A DNA stretch of 64,000 nt from Candidatus Cloacimonetes bacterium HGW-Cloacimonetes-3 (GTDB lineage Bacteria > Cloacimonadota > Cloacimonadia > Cloacimonadales > Cloacimonadaceae), in the NCBI GenBank assembly GCA_002840645.1, contig PHBO01000002.1:62001-126000 (forward strand), read 5' to 3'. The position numbers and the translations under genes were made by a program. The notes beneath the pieces are model-generated. The model was not told the origin of the DNA. It ran no database searches and was given only the letters and a program-made list of their open reading frames with translations. This document shows positions 35,101 through 43,096 of the stretch, piece by piece (positions within the stretch are counted from its first letter, which is position 1; each line of letters opens with the position of its first letter).

Positions 35101-38100
35101 GATTGCTTCTACACAATATAACGGCAATCCCTTTAACATCGATGCCAATGCAGTTGTGAACGGCTCACCTGATGTAACTGTTAAAGTGAAGGCATTTAAA
35201 GATAATTGGATAGCCTCAGAAGTGCTTAGCAGAGTTTATACTTTCCAAGCTGCTACACCTCAGTTTAACCTCTCTTCGGGAATGTATCCCACCACCCAAT
35301 CAGTAGAACTTACTACAAATACAATTGGAGGGGTGATACACTATACGCTGGATGGAACTGATCCTGTCCCCACTTCACCTGTTTATAACGTTGCGTTGTT
35401 GATTAGCGAAAGTAAGACCATTAAGGCGCGTGCATATAATGGTGACTATCTGCCTTCACCGATAACTTCTGCAACTTATGTAATCGGTACCAACCAATTG
35501 GTTGCTCTGCCTACCTTCACACCCGATCCTTCAATTACTTATAGCACTGCGCAGAGTGTCCATATAAATTGTGCCACTCCCGGTGCTTCAATATACTATA
35601 GAACTGATGGAATTGATCCCACAGAATCTGATACCCCCTTCACCCTTGATATAGTGGTACCTCTTAACAGCACTGTTACCATAAAGGCAAGAGCGTACAA
35701 AGAAGGTCTTATTGCTAGCCAGGTTGCTACTGCTACTTATGTAGTTACCAATAAGGTAGAGGCTGTGTCCTTTAGCCCGGTTGGCGGAACCTATACTACG
35801 GCCAAGCAGGTTGTACTTACTACTACAACAAATGGTGCATACATTCTGTATACCACCACGATCGGTGGTGTTCCGGATACGCCATATACATCAGCTATAT
35901 ATGTACCTGTTAACAGTACGATGACTATTACTGCTCAGGCATTCAAGGATGGTTGGGCTGCCAGTGATATTCGAACTGCCAGCTATATTATCACCAACAG
36001 CACAAGCTTTAACCAGCCGCTGCTATCTCCTGCCCCCGGCACATTTACGGGTGCTCAGTTGATCACCATCGCTGATCCTGTACCTCCCACCGCACAGGTC
36101 TGGTACACCCTGGATGGAAGTATTCCTTCACCGGCAAATCCGAATGCCTTCCTGTACACCGGTCCGTTTATGCTTGATGGCAATGCGAACCTGCAGGTAA
36201 CGGCAATTGCAGACGGTTGGGATAGCCAGGTATTTGGCAACAATATCTACACCTTTAATGCAGCAATACCTGCTTACAGCCCCACCCCGGGCTATTATGC
36301 CAATCCGATTAATGTATCCATACTTAGTAATACAACAGGTGCAACTATATACTACACCATGAACGGAGACAATCCTACTGTGGCATCTGATGTTTACACT
36401 GCGCCGATAAACATTGCCGGCAATACTACTTTCAAGGCATTTGCATGGAAAGCAGGTTACAATCCCTCTCCCATCGTAACGGGAATCTATGGCATAGGTG
36501 GTGTACCCACTCCTACAGTGGTTAGCCCGGTGTTCGATCCCGTAGCCGGAACATATCCCAGCCCCAGAACAGTAACATTAAGTTCTACTACTCCGGGAGC
36601 AGCAATACGTTACACTCTAAACGGCGATATCCCCACCTCAGCCTTAGGAGAGCTTTACAGTGCTCCCATTGCGTTGGCTGCTGATAGCTACACCATGATC
36701 CGTGCTATAGCTTACATGGCAGACAGCAGTGCCAATCCCAGCCCGGTGGTAACCTCCGAATACACCATCACCGGACAGATTGCAGATGTAGTATTCACGC
36801 CTCCAGCGGGAACCTATGCAGCACCACAGACTGTGTTCTTGTCCTGTAGCACCCCCGGTGTCTATTTCCGTTACACCTTGGATAATTCTGAGCCTACCGA
36901 TGTATCGCCCCTGTATACAACCGGCGGCATATATGTTGCTCAGAACAGCAGCGTAATTATCAAAGCCAAAGCATATCGCCAGGGTTGGACAAGCAGTGCT
37001 ACCGGTACAGCAGTTTACAATGTACGTGCAGTATCATTCAGCTTAAATCCTGCAGCGGGCACTTATAACAATGCCCAGTCTGTAAGTGTTATCAGCTTGA
37101 ATCCTGCCAATGCAGATGTAGTTTATAGCATTGATGGCAGCGCACCTACATTACCTTATACCGGAGCGATTAACCTGAACGGTGGAATAACCAGTAACGG
37201 TATCAGGACATTACGTGTAAAAGCCACTTCAGATACTTGGGCAAGCACCGAAGTTACACAGACCTATATCTTTGAAACTACCACTCCTGTGCTTAACCCT
37301 CCTGCGGGAACCTATGATTCTGCAAGAATGGTTAGCCTCAGCAGTGCTACCAGTGATGCAACTATCATGTACACTACAAACGGTGATACACCTTCTGAAA
37401 CTGTTGGTATTGCTTATACTGGTGCTCCTATTTCTGTAACTGAGAATATGACAATCCGGGTTTATGCATACAAAGCAGGATACATTTCATCGGTGGTTAC
37501 TTCGGCAACCTACGCAATTGGTACTGTAACTCCTGTAGTTGCCAATCCTGTATTCAACCCCGGAACTACTGTTTCCACTTCTCCATTAAGTGTTAGTATC
37601 AGCACTGGCACTGCCAATGCTACGATATACTACACTACGAACGGGGATGATCCTACCCAATTCTCCACCCCATACAGCACACCTATAGCGGTTCCCTTGA
37701 ATACGAACATGTTCATCAAAGCCAGAGCATATCGTGAGACATGGATACCATCTGCGATAGTATCTGCAAACTACGTGGTAACCGGAACTGTGGCAGATGT
37801 TGTATTCGCTCCAAGTGGAGGTACTTATCAAACGGCACAGAATGTGCAGCTGAGTACTACTACAGAAGGTGCAGTTATTCGCTACACCACAGATGGAACT
37901 GAGCCAAACAATACAAGTTCACCACAATATATGGCTGCTATTGCCGTGCCGCTGAATACTACAAATATGCTAATCACTGCAAAAGCATTCCGTACCGGTT
38001 GGTTGCCGTCTCAACCAGTAGCACATACTTATAATGTCACCGGTCAGGTTGTAATTAATGACCCTGTGTTTAGTCCCTTACCGGGTTCTTATACTACAGC

Positions 38101-41100
38101 TCCGACCATAGTACTCGGCAATTCAACTCCTGCCGGGGCAGTACTAAGATACACTACCGATGGCTCAGACCCCACACCTACATCTAATGTATATTCTGCT
38201 GGCTCTATCATCTTGCCGATGGCAACATCTACTACTGTAAAAGTTAGATCGTACTTAGCTAATTGGACACCAAGTAATGTTTACACTGCGGTTTATACTG
38301 TTACCGGACAAGTTGTTCTGCCCGCAAATATGTTTGATCCCATCAGTGGCACATACCAGACACCGCAATTAGTGCATTTAATGGGTAACACAACACCAAC
38401 AGGAGCAACACTTCGTTATACATTGAACGGGGGAGAACCGAATGAACTATCCCCAGCTTATAATGCTGTAGAAGGTATTGCGATAAATGGAAGTTCGGTA
38501 TTAAGAGTAAAGGGCTTCTTAACCGGTTGGATTCCAAGTGAAACCAGCATCGCTACTTATACGATAACCGGACAGGTTGTGTTTAATGCTCCTGTCTTTA
38601 CTCCTGCAGCTGGTGCTTATACCACTGCTCAATCTGTGATTATTGGCGGCACAACTCCTGCAAACGCTATTCGCCGTTATACCATTGATGGATCAGAACC
38701 AACAGTAACATCGCCGATATTTAGCACTGACACCCCTATCCCAATCCCCTTGGGAGTAGTAACAACTGTTAAAACCAAGGCTTTCCTTGATGACTGGACA
38801 CCTTCAGTTACTCAAACAGCGGTTTACAATGTTACTGGTCAGGTGCTGATGACCAATCCAATATTCGATCCCATGCCTAATCTATACGCAAACCCCATAT
38901 CGGTTACGATTAATACGGTTACTATACCCTCTGATGCAGTAGTTAGATATACTACCGATGGTAGTGATCCTAATGAAACCTCACCCATCTTTACCGTACC
39001 CATTAGCGTACTGGCAAATCAATCCATCACAATCAGAACAAGAGCTTACAAAGATGGATGGCTGCCCAGTGCGATCAGTACGGGCGTGTATAATGTTACA
39101 GGTCAGGTGCTAATTACCGGCTCGGTATTTACTCCTGATCCTGCCATAGTCTATACTACTCCCCAGAATGTCGTGATCTCTACTACTACGAATACTCTGG
39201 GTGCAGTGGTTCGTTATACAACCGATGGTAACGAACCCGGTGAGACTTCACCTGTTTACAGCCTACCCATTCCATTGGGTTTGAATACAGTTACGGAAAT
39301 AAAAGTAAAAGCCTTTAAAGACGGTTGGACTTCCAGCCCCACTTATAGTGCTATATACACGATAACAGGTCAGGTGAACATTGCCGGTGTTTCAATAACT
39401 CCAGTTTCTGGAACATACCAGACCATTCAAACGGTTAGTACTTCCGGTGCATTAGTTCCCAATGATGCGGTGCTGAGATATACAACGGATGGAACTGATC
39501 CTCTTGAAACATCTCCCTTGTTTACCACACTTACCCCTCCGTTAAATTCAACTCTGAATCTTAAACTGAGAGGTTTCAAGGCGAACTGGGTTCCAAGTGC
39601 AGTAATTAACGCAAGCTATACATTTACAGGTCAGGTTGTGCTCTCCACTCCAATGTTCACACCGGTTGCCGGAACTTATGATACTGCTACTTCTGTTACT
39701 CTGAACAACGTTACTGTTCCGGTTGGTGCAACCCTAAGATACACTCTGAACGGTATAGACCCTTCCGAAAGCTCACCTGCCTACAGCGCAGCAATTGCAC
39801 TTCCGATGAATGCAACCACTACTGTTAAAGTACGTGGTTTCTTAACCGGTTGGACACCAAGCACAGTTTTAAGTGCTACGTATATTATGACTGGTGCCCT
39901 TGATATTGCTACCCCAATCTTCACTCCTGCTGCCGGTCAGTATTATACAGCGCAGAATGTGAGCCTGGGTAACAGCATTATTCTGGGAACAGCAACAAGC
40001 GTCCCGGATGCGACAATCCGCTATACAATGGATAACACAGAACCGACAGCAACATCTGCTATATACAATCCTACTGTGCCCATTGCTATAGCCGGTAGCA
40101 CAACACTTAAGGTGAAAGCATTCAAGGCAAACTGGATATCCAGCCCCACTTACACTGCTGTATATACAATAACCGGTCAGGTTAGTATAGCGGGAGTATC
40201 AGTTACCCCTGCTGCTGGAACATATCAAACAGTACAAACCATAAGCACAACCGGCTCATTAGTTCCAAGTGATGCAGCGCTGAGATATACTACAGATGGT
40301 AGCGATCCTACCCCTACTTCACCTCTGTTTGCTTCGTTTGTATCGCCGATGCATTCTACCTTTACTCTTAAGCTTAGAGGGTTTAAAGCCGATTGGCTGC
40401 CCAGCCCTGTATTAAGTGTTAACTACAGCTTCACCGGTCAGGTTCAGATCACCACGGCGGTATTTACCCCTGATCCTGCAGTAATCTATACCTCAGCACA
40501 GAATGTAGTGATATCCACTACTACTAATGCATTGGGTGCGGTAATTCACTATACAGTTGATGGCTCAGAACCAAGCGAAGCTTCACCGGTTTACACTCAG
40601 CCAATCCCACTAAGCATGGCATCTGTTACAACCATTAAAGCTAAAGCATATAAAACTGATTGGACTCCAAGTGAAACTTACACAGCCATATACAATATCA
40701 CAGGCAAGGTTCGTTTTGCAGGTAACTTGTTTAATCTGGACCCAAGTGTGATATACACCGATGTTCAGAGTGCTATAATTACAGCTTCGGTTGATCCTGC
40801 AGAAGCCACCATCCACTATACTACCGATGGCAGTGATCCCACTGAGACTTCTGCTGAGTATACCCCAGAGTTGGTTATCAGCTTACCATTGAATACCGTA
40901 ACCACTATCAAAGCAAAAGCCTTCCATCCCAATTGGATTGATAGCGATATTATTAGTGTCACATACCGGGTAACTGGTCAGGTAGTTCTTAATGCTAACC
41001 CCTTTGCTCCCATCCCCGGAACATACACTACTCAGCAGAGCATCACAGTAGCAGCAGCTCAGCTGCCTACTTCGGGAGTCATCATCAGATACACTCTTGA

Positions 41101-42097
41101 TGGCACAGAGCCGACTGTTAGTTCACCTGCTTATGTAAATCCCATCGTCCTGCCTATGGCGACGATTACAAATATCAAGCTGAAGGGATTTGCTGATGGT
41201 TGGATACCGAGTAATGTGGTTTCCGGAACATATAATATTACCGGAACAGTAGCAACTCCAGTATTCAGCCATCCTGCCGATACCTATGGTGCGAGCTTCA
41301 AATTGGGTATCAGTTGCGCCACTCCCGGTGCCATTATCCGTTACACAATGGATAACAGTAATGTGACTGCCACTTCCCCAATCTATACGGATTCCCTCAG
41401 TATTGCAGGGACTGTTCAAGACTGGGTTGTGACAGCTAAAGCCTTCAAACAAGATTGGATTGATAGTGCACAAAATGCTGCAAACTACACACTGCTGCTA
41501 TCACCGATTAATGTATGGACAGAGATTCACGATACTCATATCAGGGTATTGTGGAACCTTCCAAATGCTACACGTGTGCTGGATGGGTTCAATGTATATC
41601 GTAAACGTACTACAGATAGTGCGTTCCCGATTGCACCTCTTAACGCAGCCCCTGTTAACAACATGATTGGCAGTAATTACTATTATGATGATTATGCCAT
41701 AGAGAATAATGTAATCTACCAATACATGGTAAAAGCAGTTTATGACGGTGTGGAAAGTCCGCCGAGCAACATAGACGATGGTCAGCTTATCTCACCTAAC
41801 CTGGTGATAAGCGAAACATCCAATGCTTATCCCAACCCTGCTGAGACAAACACAACAATTAAAGTTGTGCTAAGCAGAAACGATAACGTCCAGTTGGCTG
41901 TGACTATTTACGACTTCGCCGGAAAGAAGGTAAGAACCCTATCTGTACCAAGTACCGTAACAAACAAGGTGGAGATAGTATGGGATCTGAAGAATTCTTC
42001 AGGTACCAAAGTCGGACGAGGTACCTACTTTGCCAGAGTGGTTGTTAGTGACAGCACTAACCGGTTCGAAAAAGTAATTAAAATTGCGGTTAAATAA
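29108..42097 (+). CDS. Giant secreted repeat protein with ~43 chitobiase-C-terminal-type (CHB_HEX_C_1) repeats and Por sorting domain
   Basis: A 4329-residue cell-surface or secreted protein. Signal peptide (residues 1-20, KKAFLLFIALVCIGAVSAQA). Two cadherin/tandem-95-like domains with EDTPWEFDF and EDTPVGITINFAD occupy ~45-275, and a PKD-like domain ~275-390. About 43 repeats of ~86 residues (~390-4130) follow; their heart is IYYTTDGSDPTETSPVY ... TTVKAKAYKAGWTPS, the CHB_HEX_C_1 / FN3-associated family. Then come an FN3 domain (~4131-4230) and a C-terminal ~99-residue domain beginning NAYPNPAETNTTIKV with VTIYDFAGKKVRTL and GTYFARVVV, the type IX secretion (Por) tail / FlgD-Ig-like type. 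The PorV-like gene starts 10 bases after its stop. Likely an adhesin or surface filament; no enzyme domain is visible. Confidence 0.88.
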   Translation: MKKAFLLFIALVCIGAVSAQALSILNLKDAPLTEALLREVNYRNSLVRAYGWAPGTPSALPIAPDVFVEDTPWEFDFTPYIQVTGGTPIDSLQIGWSQSSYFDVTPVAGSPFTLRFTPVLDFFGTKPVWITLYRVNSGGGLSDPVSKGINITVTNAQDLPTFHFPTIATNPNVSTGYVYTTQEDTPVGITINFADIVNIYDGTSFNVYITQTAFPYNIEFSPTPGNDKSFTFIPNPNYNGTQYFIATAVENLAGGATQHVSTSFSINVTPVNDPPVINTYWPTNDPTYVAQTTDIVLNQDDLSSFGVTASDIDGTIATEPLFYTWTLQGDLNGEPFSRVESTISTLEYTVPNLNPFKVPGIYTLTCEVRDRADNSGYSVSHVWNIVVSPSGPVFNPYGSNNLSTFSTTQNVVLSTPGISNTTIYYYTTAVPPLVPSIGSPASPQLYNGAINIPIPPQDYVYTITAWFTHPTLPESQHKTQIYNMTGKVATPLFVEAVGIHASNVPYPVHITCSTAGATIYYSVDNGANWLLYNAGTGVLLAPQTVTSLTAYATRAGWDDSAVTAPHLYDIRRQVVFAAPVMDTFPLPDINGDYCVCLYDSVWVDFTIPAPVPPDAVIYYSINGVVHVYNPADLPFAIYSTSTITWWAEYIASDPDYVPSVIHSFSIPVKNRTRLTMWPNGSVFNPPAGTYTSAQNVFINTLTAPPNAPIYYSLNGGAYQLYSGAAIHVAANTTIEVYADPMPILTTMPSLHQTAAYVITGTLPTPIIAPAGYPSVAMYEADINVSISLPAGDPRWAAASIYYTTDGSIPDATSNLYLAPFPLGQGHWQVRAIAILNTWLSSPIALQQYYIKFLPNVTFIPTATDHYSDINVEMFAYDGAQIRYTDDGSEPHAGSPIYTVPLPLLIDANGRYTRTYKAKALLAGWVTSETATKAYTMIPTVPTPVITANFPGLVHATPIEVSITDALAGVQIYYTLDGSDPDETSIPYLGAFTLSTTTTVRTRAYKAGYKESLIEEITYIVGNNIGAIVFQPAAGTYLNPIDVTIITSQPDADIYYTTDGTDPQVVGGVPQGTTTLYLSPIHLGFSPTSVTIKALAVKENWTESRGSATYKVTDVLAAPTITPASSQYVVDTSVSVTITAPNGTIWYSVDGAAPQMYAVPFNVTRPTSGTITVTAWADVDDASWLTSPTSTAVYTFNGQLNAPIVTPVSGTYGSNVTVQMYNYQGATMYYSTDNGVTYNEYTFGIAGFVVDKNTTVMAYASKANWPDSPIVTNVYNLKVPNPVFDPLSNSFALPFAATLSVSSMDAIYYTLDGSNPTLDNVNAILYVNPIDVGYGYTRIRAMAHRADWISSEVVEVIYNVNGQLQMPVLSLASDLYYNPQTVTINANPINALVYYTTDGTEPDESSSLYGGAINITEITTLKAKAYLAGWLPSETANAIYDLKVKPITSDHLPDVYTTTQFVVLQTLTPNTDIYYTIDGGVPGLGSTLYTGAITVSSTTRIRARAYKNDGLNWLPSDEFDQSYGISQQVATPVFNLPGGVYNYAPVSVAITSTTPDATIWYAYEGEGWQNYTVPLQVNTTKVIYAKAEKNGWVPSPVVYAHYIISIPVVATPNFVEQAGTYFLPGTYNNAVDVSITSSTPGAQIYYTTDGSEPTEIPALLYSAPFTVSATTTVKAKAFKAGNTPSATLTGVYSIEPLTVLDPIVVPEDDTNPFYEPFFVFMYPRTTDSVIHYTTNGDEPTIASDTYAAPFLLNSSAVIKAKAFKNGFASNTVTRNYRITGKVNISGVTITPNPGYYTTLQTISTVGALNPIDAVLRYTTDGSNPTFASPLFNPLNPPLGSTLNLKIRGFKDDWLPSDDILSAYFTFTGQVVLAADLFSLDPAPIYTTPQSLTLNTLTTPPGATLRYTLNGNDPTELSPAYVAGYNIPITAATTVKVIAYLNNWLPSVIASATYQYTGQVVLGSISPNAGTYQNLQPITLGIPVPNDASVYYTTDGNDPTIASTQYNGNPFNIDANAVVNGSPDVTVKVKAFKDNWIASEVLSRVYTFQAATPQFNLSSGMYPTTQSVELTTNTIGGVIHYTLDGTDPVPTSPVYNVALLISESKTIKARAYNGDYLPSPITSATYVIGTNQLVALPTFTPDPSITYSTAQSVHINCATPGASIYYRTDGIDPTESDTPFTLDIVVPLNSTVTIKARAYKEGLIASQVATATYVVTNKVEAVSFSPVGGTYTTAKQVVLTTTTNGAYILYTTTIGGVPDTPYTSAIYVPVNSTMTITAQAFKDGWAASDIRTASYIITNSTSFNQPLLSPAPGTFTGAQLITIADPVPPTAQVWYTLDGSIPSPANPNAFLYTGPFMLDGNANLQVTAIADGWDSQVFGNNIYTFNAAIPAYSPTPGYYANPINVSILSNTTGATIYYTMNGDNPTVASDVYTAPINIAGNTTFKAFAWKAGYNPSPIVTGIYGIGGVPTPTVVSPVFDPVAGTYPSPRTVTLSSTTPGAAIRYTLNGDIPTSALGELYSAPIALAADSYTMIRAIAYMADSSANPSPVVTSEYTITGQIADVVFTPPAGTYAAPQTVFLSCSTPGVYFRYTLDNSEPTDVSPLYTTGGIYVAQNSSVIIKAKAYRQGWTSSATGTAVYNVRAVSFSLNPAAGTYNNAQSVSVISLNPANADVVYSIDGSAPTLPYTGAINLNGGITSNGIRTLRVKATSDTWASTEVTQTYIFETTTPVLNPPAGTYDSARMVSLSSATSDATIMYTTNGDTPSETVGIAYTGAPISVTENMTIRVYAYKAGYISSVVTSATYAIGTVTPVVANPVFNPGTTVSTSPLSVSISTGTANATIYYTTNGDDPTQFSTPYSTPIAVPLNTNMFIKARAYRETWIPSAIVSANYVVTGTVADVVFAPSGGTYQTAQNVQLSTTTEGAVIRYTTDGTEPNNTSSPQYMAAIAVPLNTTNMLITAKAFRTGWLPSQPVAHTYNVTGQVVINDPVFSPLPGSYTTAPTIVLGNSTPAGAVLRYTTDGSDPTPTSNVYSAGSIILPMATSTTVKVRSYLANWTPSNVYTAVYTVTGQVVLPANMFDPISGTYQTPQLVHLMGNTTPTGATLRYTLNGGEPNELSPAYNAVEGIAINGSSVLRVKGFLTGWIPSETSIATYTITGQVVFNAPVFTPAAGAYTTAQSVIIGGTTPANAIRRYTIDGSEPTVTSPIFSTDTPIPIPLGVVTTVKTKAFLDDWTPSVTQTAVYNVTGQVLMTNPIFDPMPNLYANPISVTINTVTIPSDAVVRYTTDGSDPNETSPIFTVPISVLANQSITIRTRAYKDGWLPSAISTGVYNVTGQVLITGSVFTPDPAIVYTTPQNVVISTTTNTLGAVVRYTTDGNEPGETSPVYSLPIPLGLNTVTEIKVKAFKDGWTSSPTYSAIYTITGQVNIAGVSITPVSGTYQTIQTVSTSGALVPNDAVLRYTTDGTDPLETSPLFTTLTPPLNSTLNLKLRGFKANWVPSAVINASYTFTGQVVLSTPMFTPVAGTYDTATSVTLNNVTVPVGATLRYTLNGIDPSESSPAYSAAIALPMNATTTVKVRGFLTGWTPSTVLSATYIMTGALDIATPIFTPAAGQYYTAQNVSLGNSIILGTATSVPDATIRYTMDNTEPTATSAIYNPTVPIAIAGSTTLKVKAFKANWISSPTYTAVYTITGQVSIAGVSVTPAAGTYQTVQTISTTGSLVPSDAALRYTTDGSDPTPTSPLFASFVSPMHSTFTLKLRGFKADWLPSPVLSVNYSFTGQVQITTAVFTPDPAVIYTSAQNVVISTTTNALGAVIHYTVDGSEPSEASPVYTQPIPLSMASVTTIKAKAYKTDWTPSETYTAIYNITGKVRFAGNLFNLDPSVIYTDVQSAIITASVDPAEATIHYTTDGSDPTETSAEYTPELVISLPLNTVTTIKAKAFHPNWIDSDIISVTYRVTGQVVLNANPFAPIPGTYTTQQSITVAAAQLPTSGVIIRYTLDGTEPTVSSPAYVNPIVLPMATITNIKLKGFADGWIPSNVVSGTYNITGTVATPVFSHPADTYGASFKLGISCATPGAIIRYTMDNSNVTATSPIYTDSLSIAGTVQDWVVTAKAFKQDWIDSAQNAANYTLLLSPINVWTEIHDTHIRVLWNLPNATRVLDGFNVYRKRTTDSAFPIAPLNAAPVNNMIGSNYYYDDYAIENNVIYQYMVKAVYDGVESPPSNIDDGQLISPNLVISETSNAYPNPAETNTTIKVVLSRNDNVQLAVTIYDFAGKKVRTLSVPSTVTNKVEIVWDLKNSSGTKVGRGTYFARVVVSDSTNRFEKVIKIAVK
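30280..41490 (+). repeat. Array of ~43 coding repeats, ~260 bp each
   Basis: Counting the invariant (I/L/V)xYT-x-(D/N)G-x-x-P core gives 43 units. Units 1-16 (to about 34400) vary in length and spacing. From 34437 on, nearly every unit is joined by a near-constant linker YTxTGQV, pointing to later expansion. Units 36 and 39 (39376, 40189) and units 35 and 40 (39106, 40438) are close pairs at DNA level. Confidence 0.85.
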
Positions 42098-42104
42098 GGA
42101 GGCT

Positions 42105-43088
42105 ATGATGAAAACCACGATGAATAACACACCTTCCCGCATGACCAAGTTCTACGTCATTGGTTTGATAATGATGCTTGCGCTTCCGCTATTAGCCGAA
42201 GATTTGAATAATTCAGCCGCCGCCTATATCCGTATGGGTATAGGCGCGCGGATAATTGCCATGGGCGAAGCCGGAACGGCTACTGCCAATGACATAACCG
42301 CTGCTTATTGGAATCCTGCCGGGCTTGCCGATATGAAAGATATCGAATTCTCTACCATGTATAACATGGACATGGGCTTAGATCGCAAGTATCAGTATGC
42401 TGCCTTTGGGAAACGGTTCAATTTTGGCGTTCTTGCAGTAAACTGGATTAATGCTTCTGTTGATGATATTGTTGGTACAGATGCCTTGGGTAACACCACC
42501 GGTAACTTCAGCAATGCAGACCATAATATTGCAATCAGCTATGCTAATTCATACAAGAAAATGAACTATGGCTTTAGTCCGAAGTTCTACTTATCTACTG
42601 TAGATGGTGATGCAGAATCAGGATTTGGGCTGGATATCGGTGCTAAATACGACATTAACCAATATATAGAATCCGGCATCATGATCCGTGATCTCTATGG
42701 CAAGGTAGCTGATGACAGGGTACCTTACCAGATTTCAGCGGGTGTAACAGCCTACCCATTTATTGGCGTTACCATCGCAGCAGACCTTGTGAAAGAACAA
42801 TCTGAGAACATTGGTTTTGCCTTTGGTGGAGAGTATTGGACATCAATCGGACGCGATCCCGAAGCAGATTCCAAGCTTTCTGTGATCAATATTAAAGAAA
42901 AGAACACATGGGCAGATGTCTTCTCGAACTTCCAAACCGGTGTACGCGTTGGTTTCGATGCAGAAAGCCGTTTCTCTGCCGGTGCTGGTTTGAAGTTCCG
43001 TAACATCCAGATGGATTATGTATATCGCCTCGGCAACCACGACATCTTCAACGATGATCACATCATATCCCTTATTCTCAGATTCTGA
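42105..43088 (+). CDS. PorV/PorQ-family outer-membrane barrel protein
   Basis: A ~327-residue outer-membrane beta-barrel. A signal peptide (VIGLIMMLALPLLAE) is followed by the family hallmark SAAAYIRMGIGARIIAMGEA and ITAAYWNPAGLADM, the PorV/PorQ (UPF0164) signature. A run of amphipathic strands ends in YVYRLGNHDIFNDDHIISLILRF with a terminal Phe. In Bacteroidetes, PorV shuttles type IX substrates from the translocon to the attachment machinery by binding their C-terminal domain. The gene directly follows the giant protein, which has such a domain, with ribosome site AAGGAGG at 42096. Start is ATG 42105 or 42108; the spacing favours 42108. An in-frame ATG at 42084 overlaps the giant gene and lacks such a site. 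Confidence 0.87.
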   Translation: MMKTTMNNTPSRMTKFYVIGLIMMLALPLLAEDLNNSAAAYIRMGIGARIIAMGEAGTATANDITAAYWNPAGLADMKDIEFSTMYNMDMGLDRKYQYAAFGKRFNFGVLAVNWINASVDDIVGTDALGNTTGNFSNADHNIAISYANSYKKMNYGFSPKFYLSTVDGDAESGFGLDIGAKYDINQYIESGIMIRDLYGKVADDRVPYQISAGVTAYPFIGVTIAADLVKEQSENIGFAFGGEYWTSIGRDPEADSKLSVINIKEKNTWADVFSNFQTGVRVGFDAESRFSAGAGLKFRNIQMDYVYRLGNHDIFNDDHIISLILRF

Positions 43089-43096
43089 GGAAGGAG

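Noticed and set aside
30280-41490. CRISPR or DNA-level direct-repeat array
   Set aside because: The repeats are ~260 bp, in one open frame and protein-level; spacing and content are those of coding repeats.
42084-42104. Upstream ATG 42084 as start of the PorV-like gene
   Set aside because: It overlaps the giant gene by 14 bases and lacks a ribosome site, whereas AAGGAGG precedes 42105/42108.
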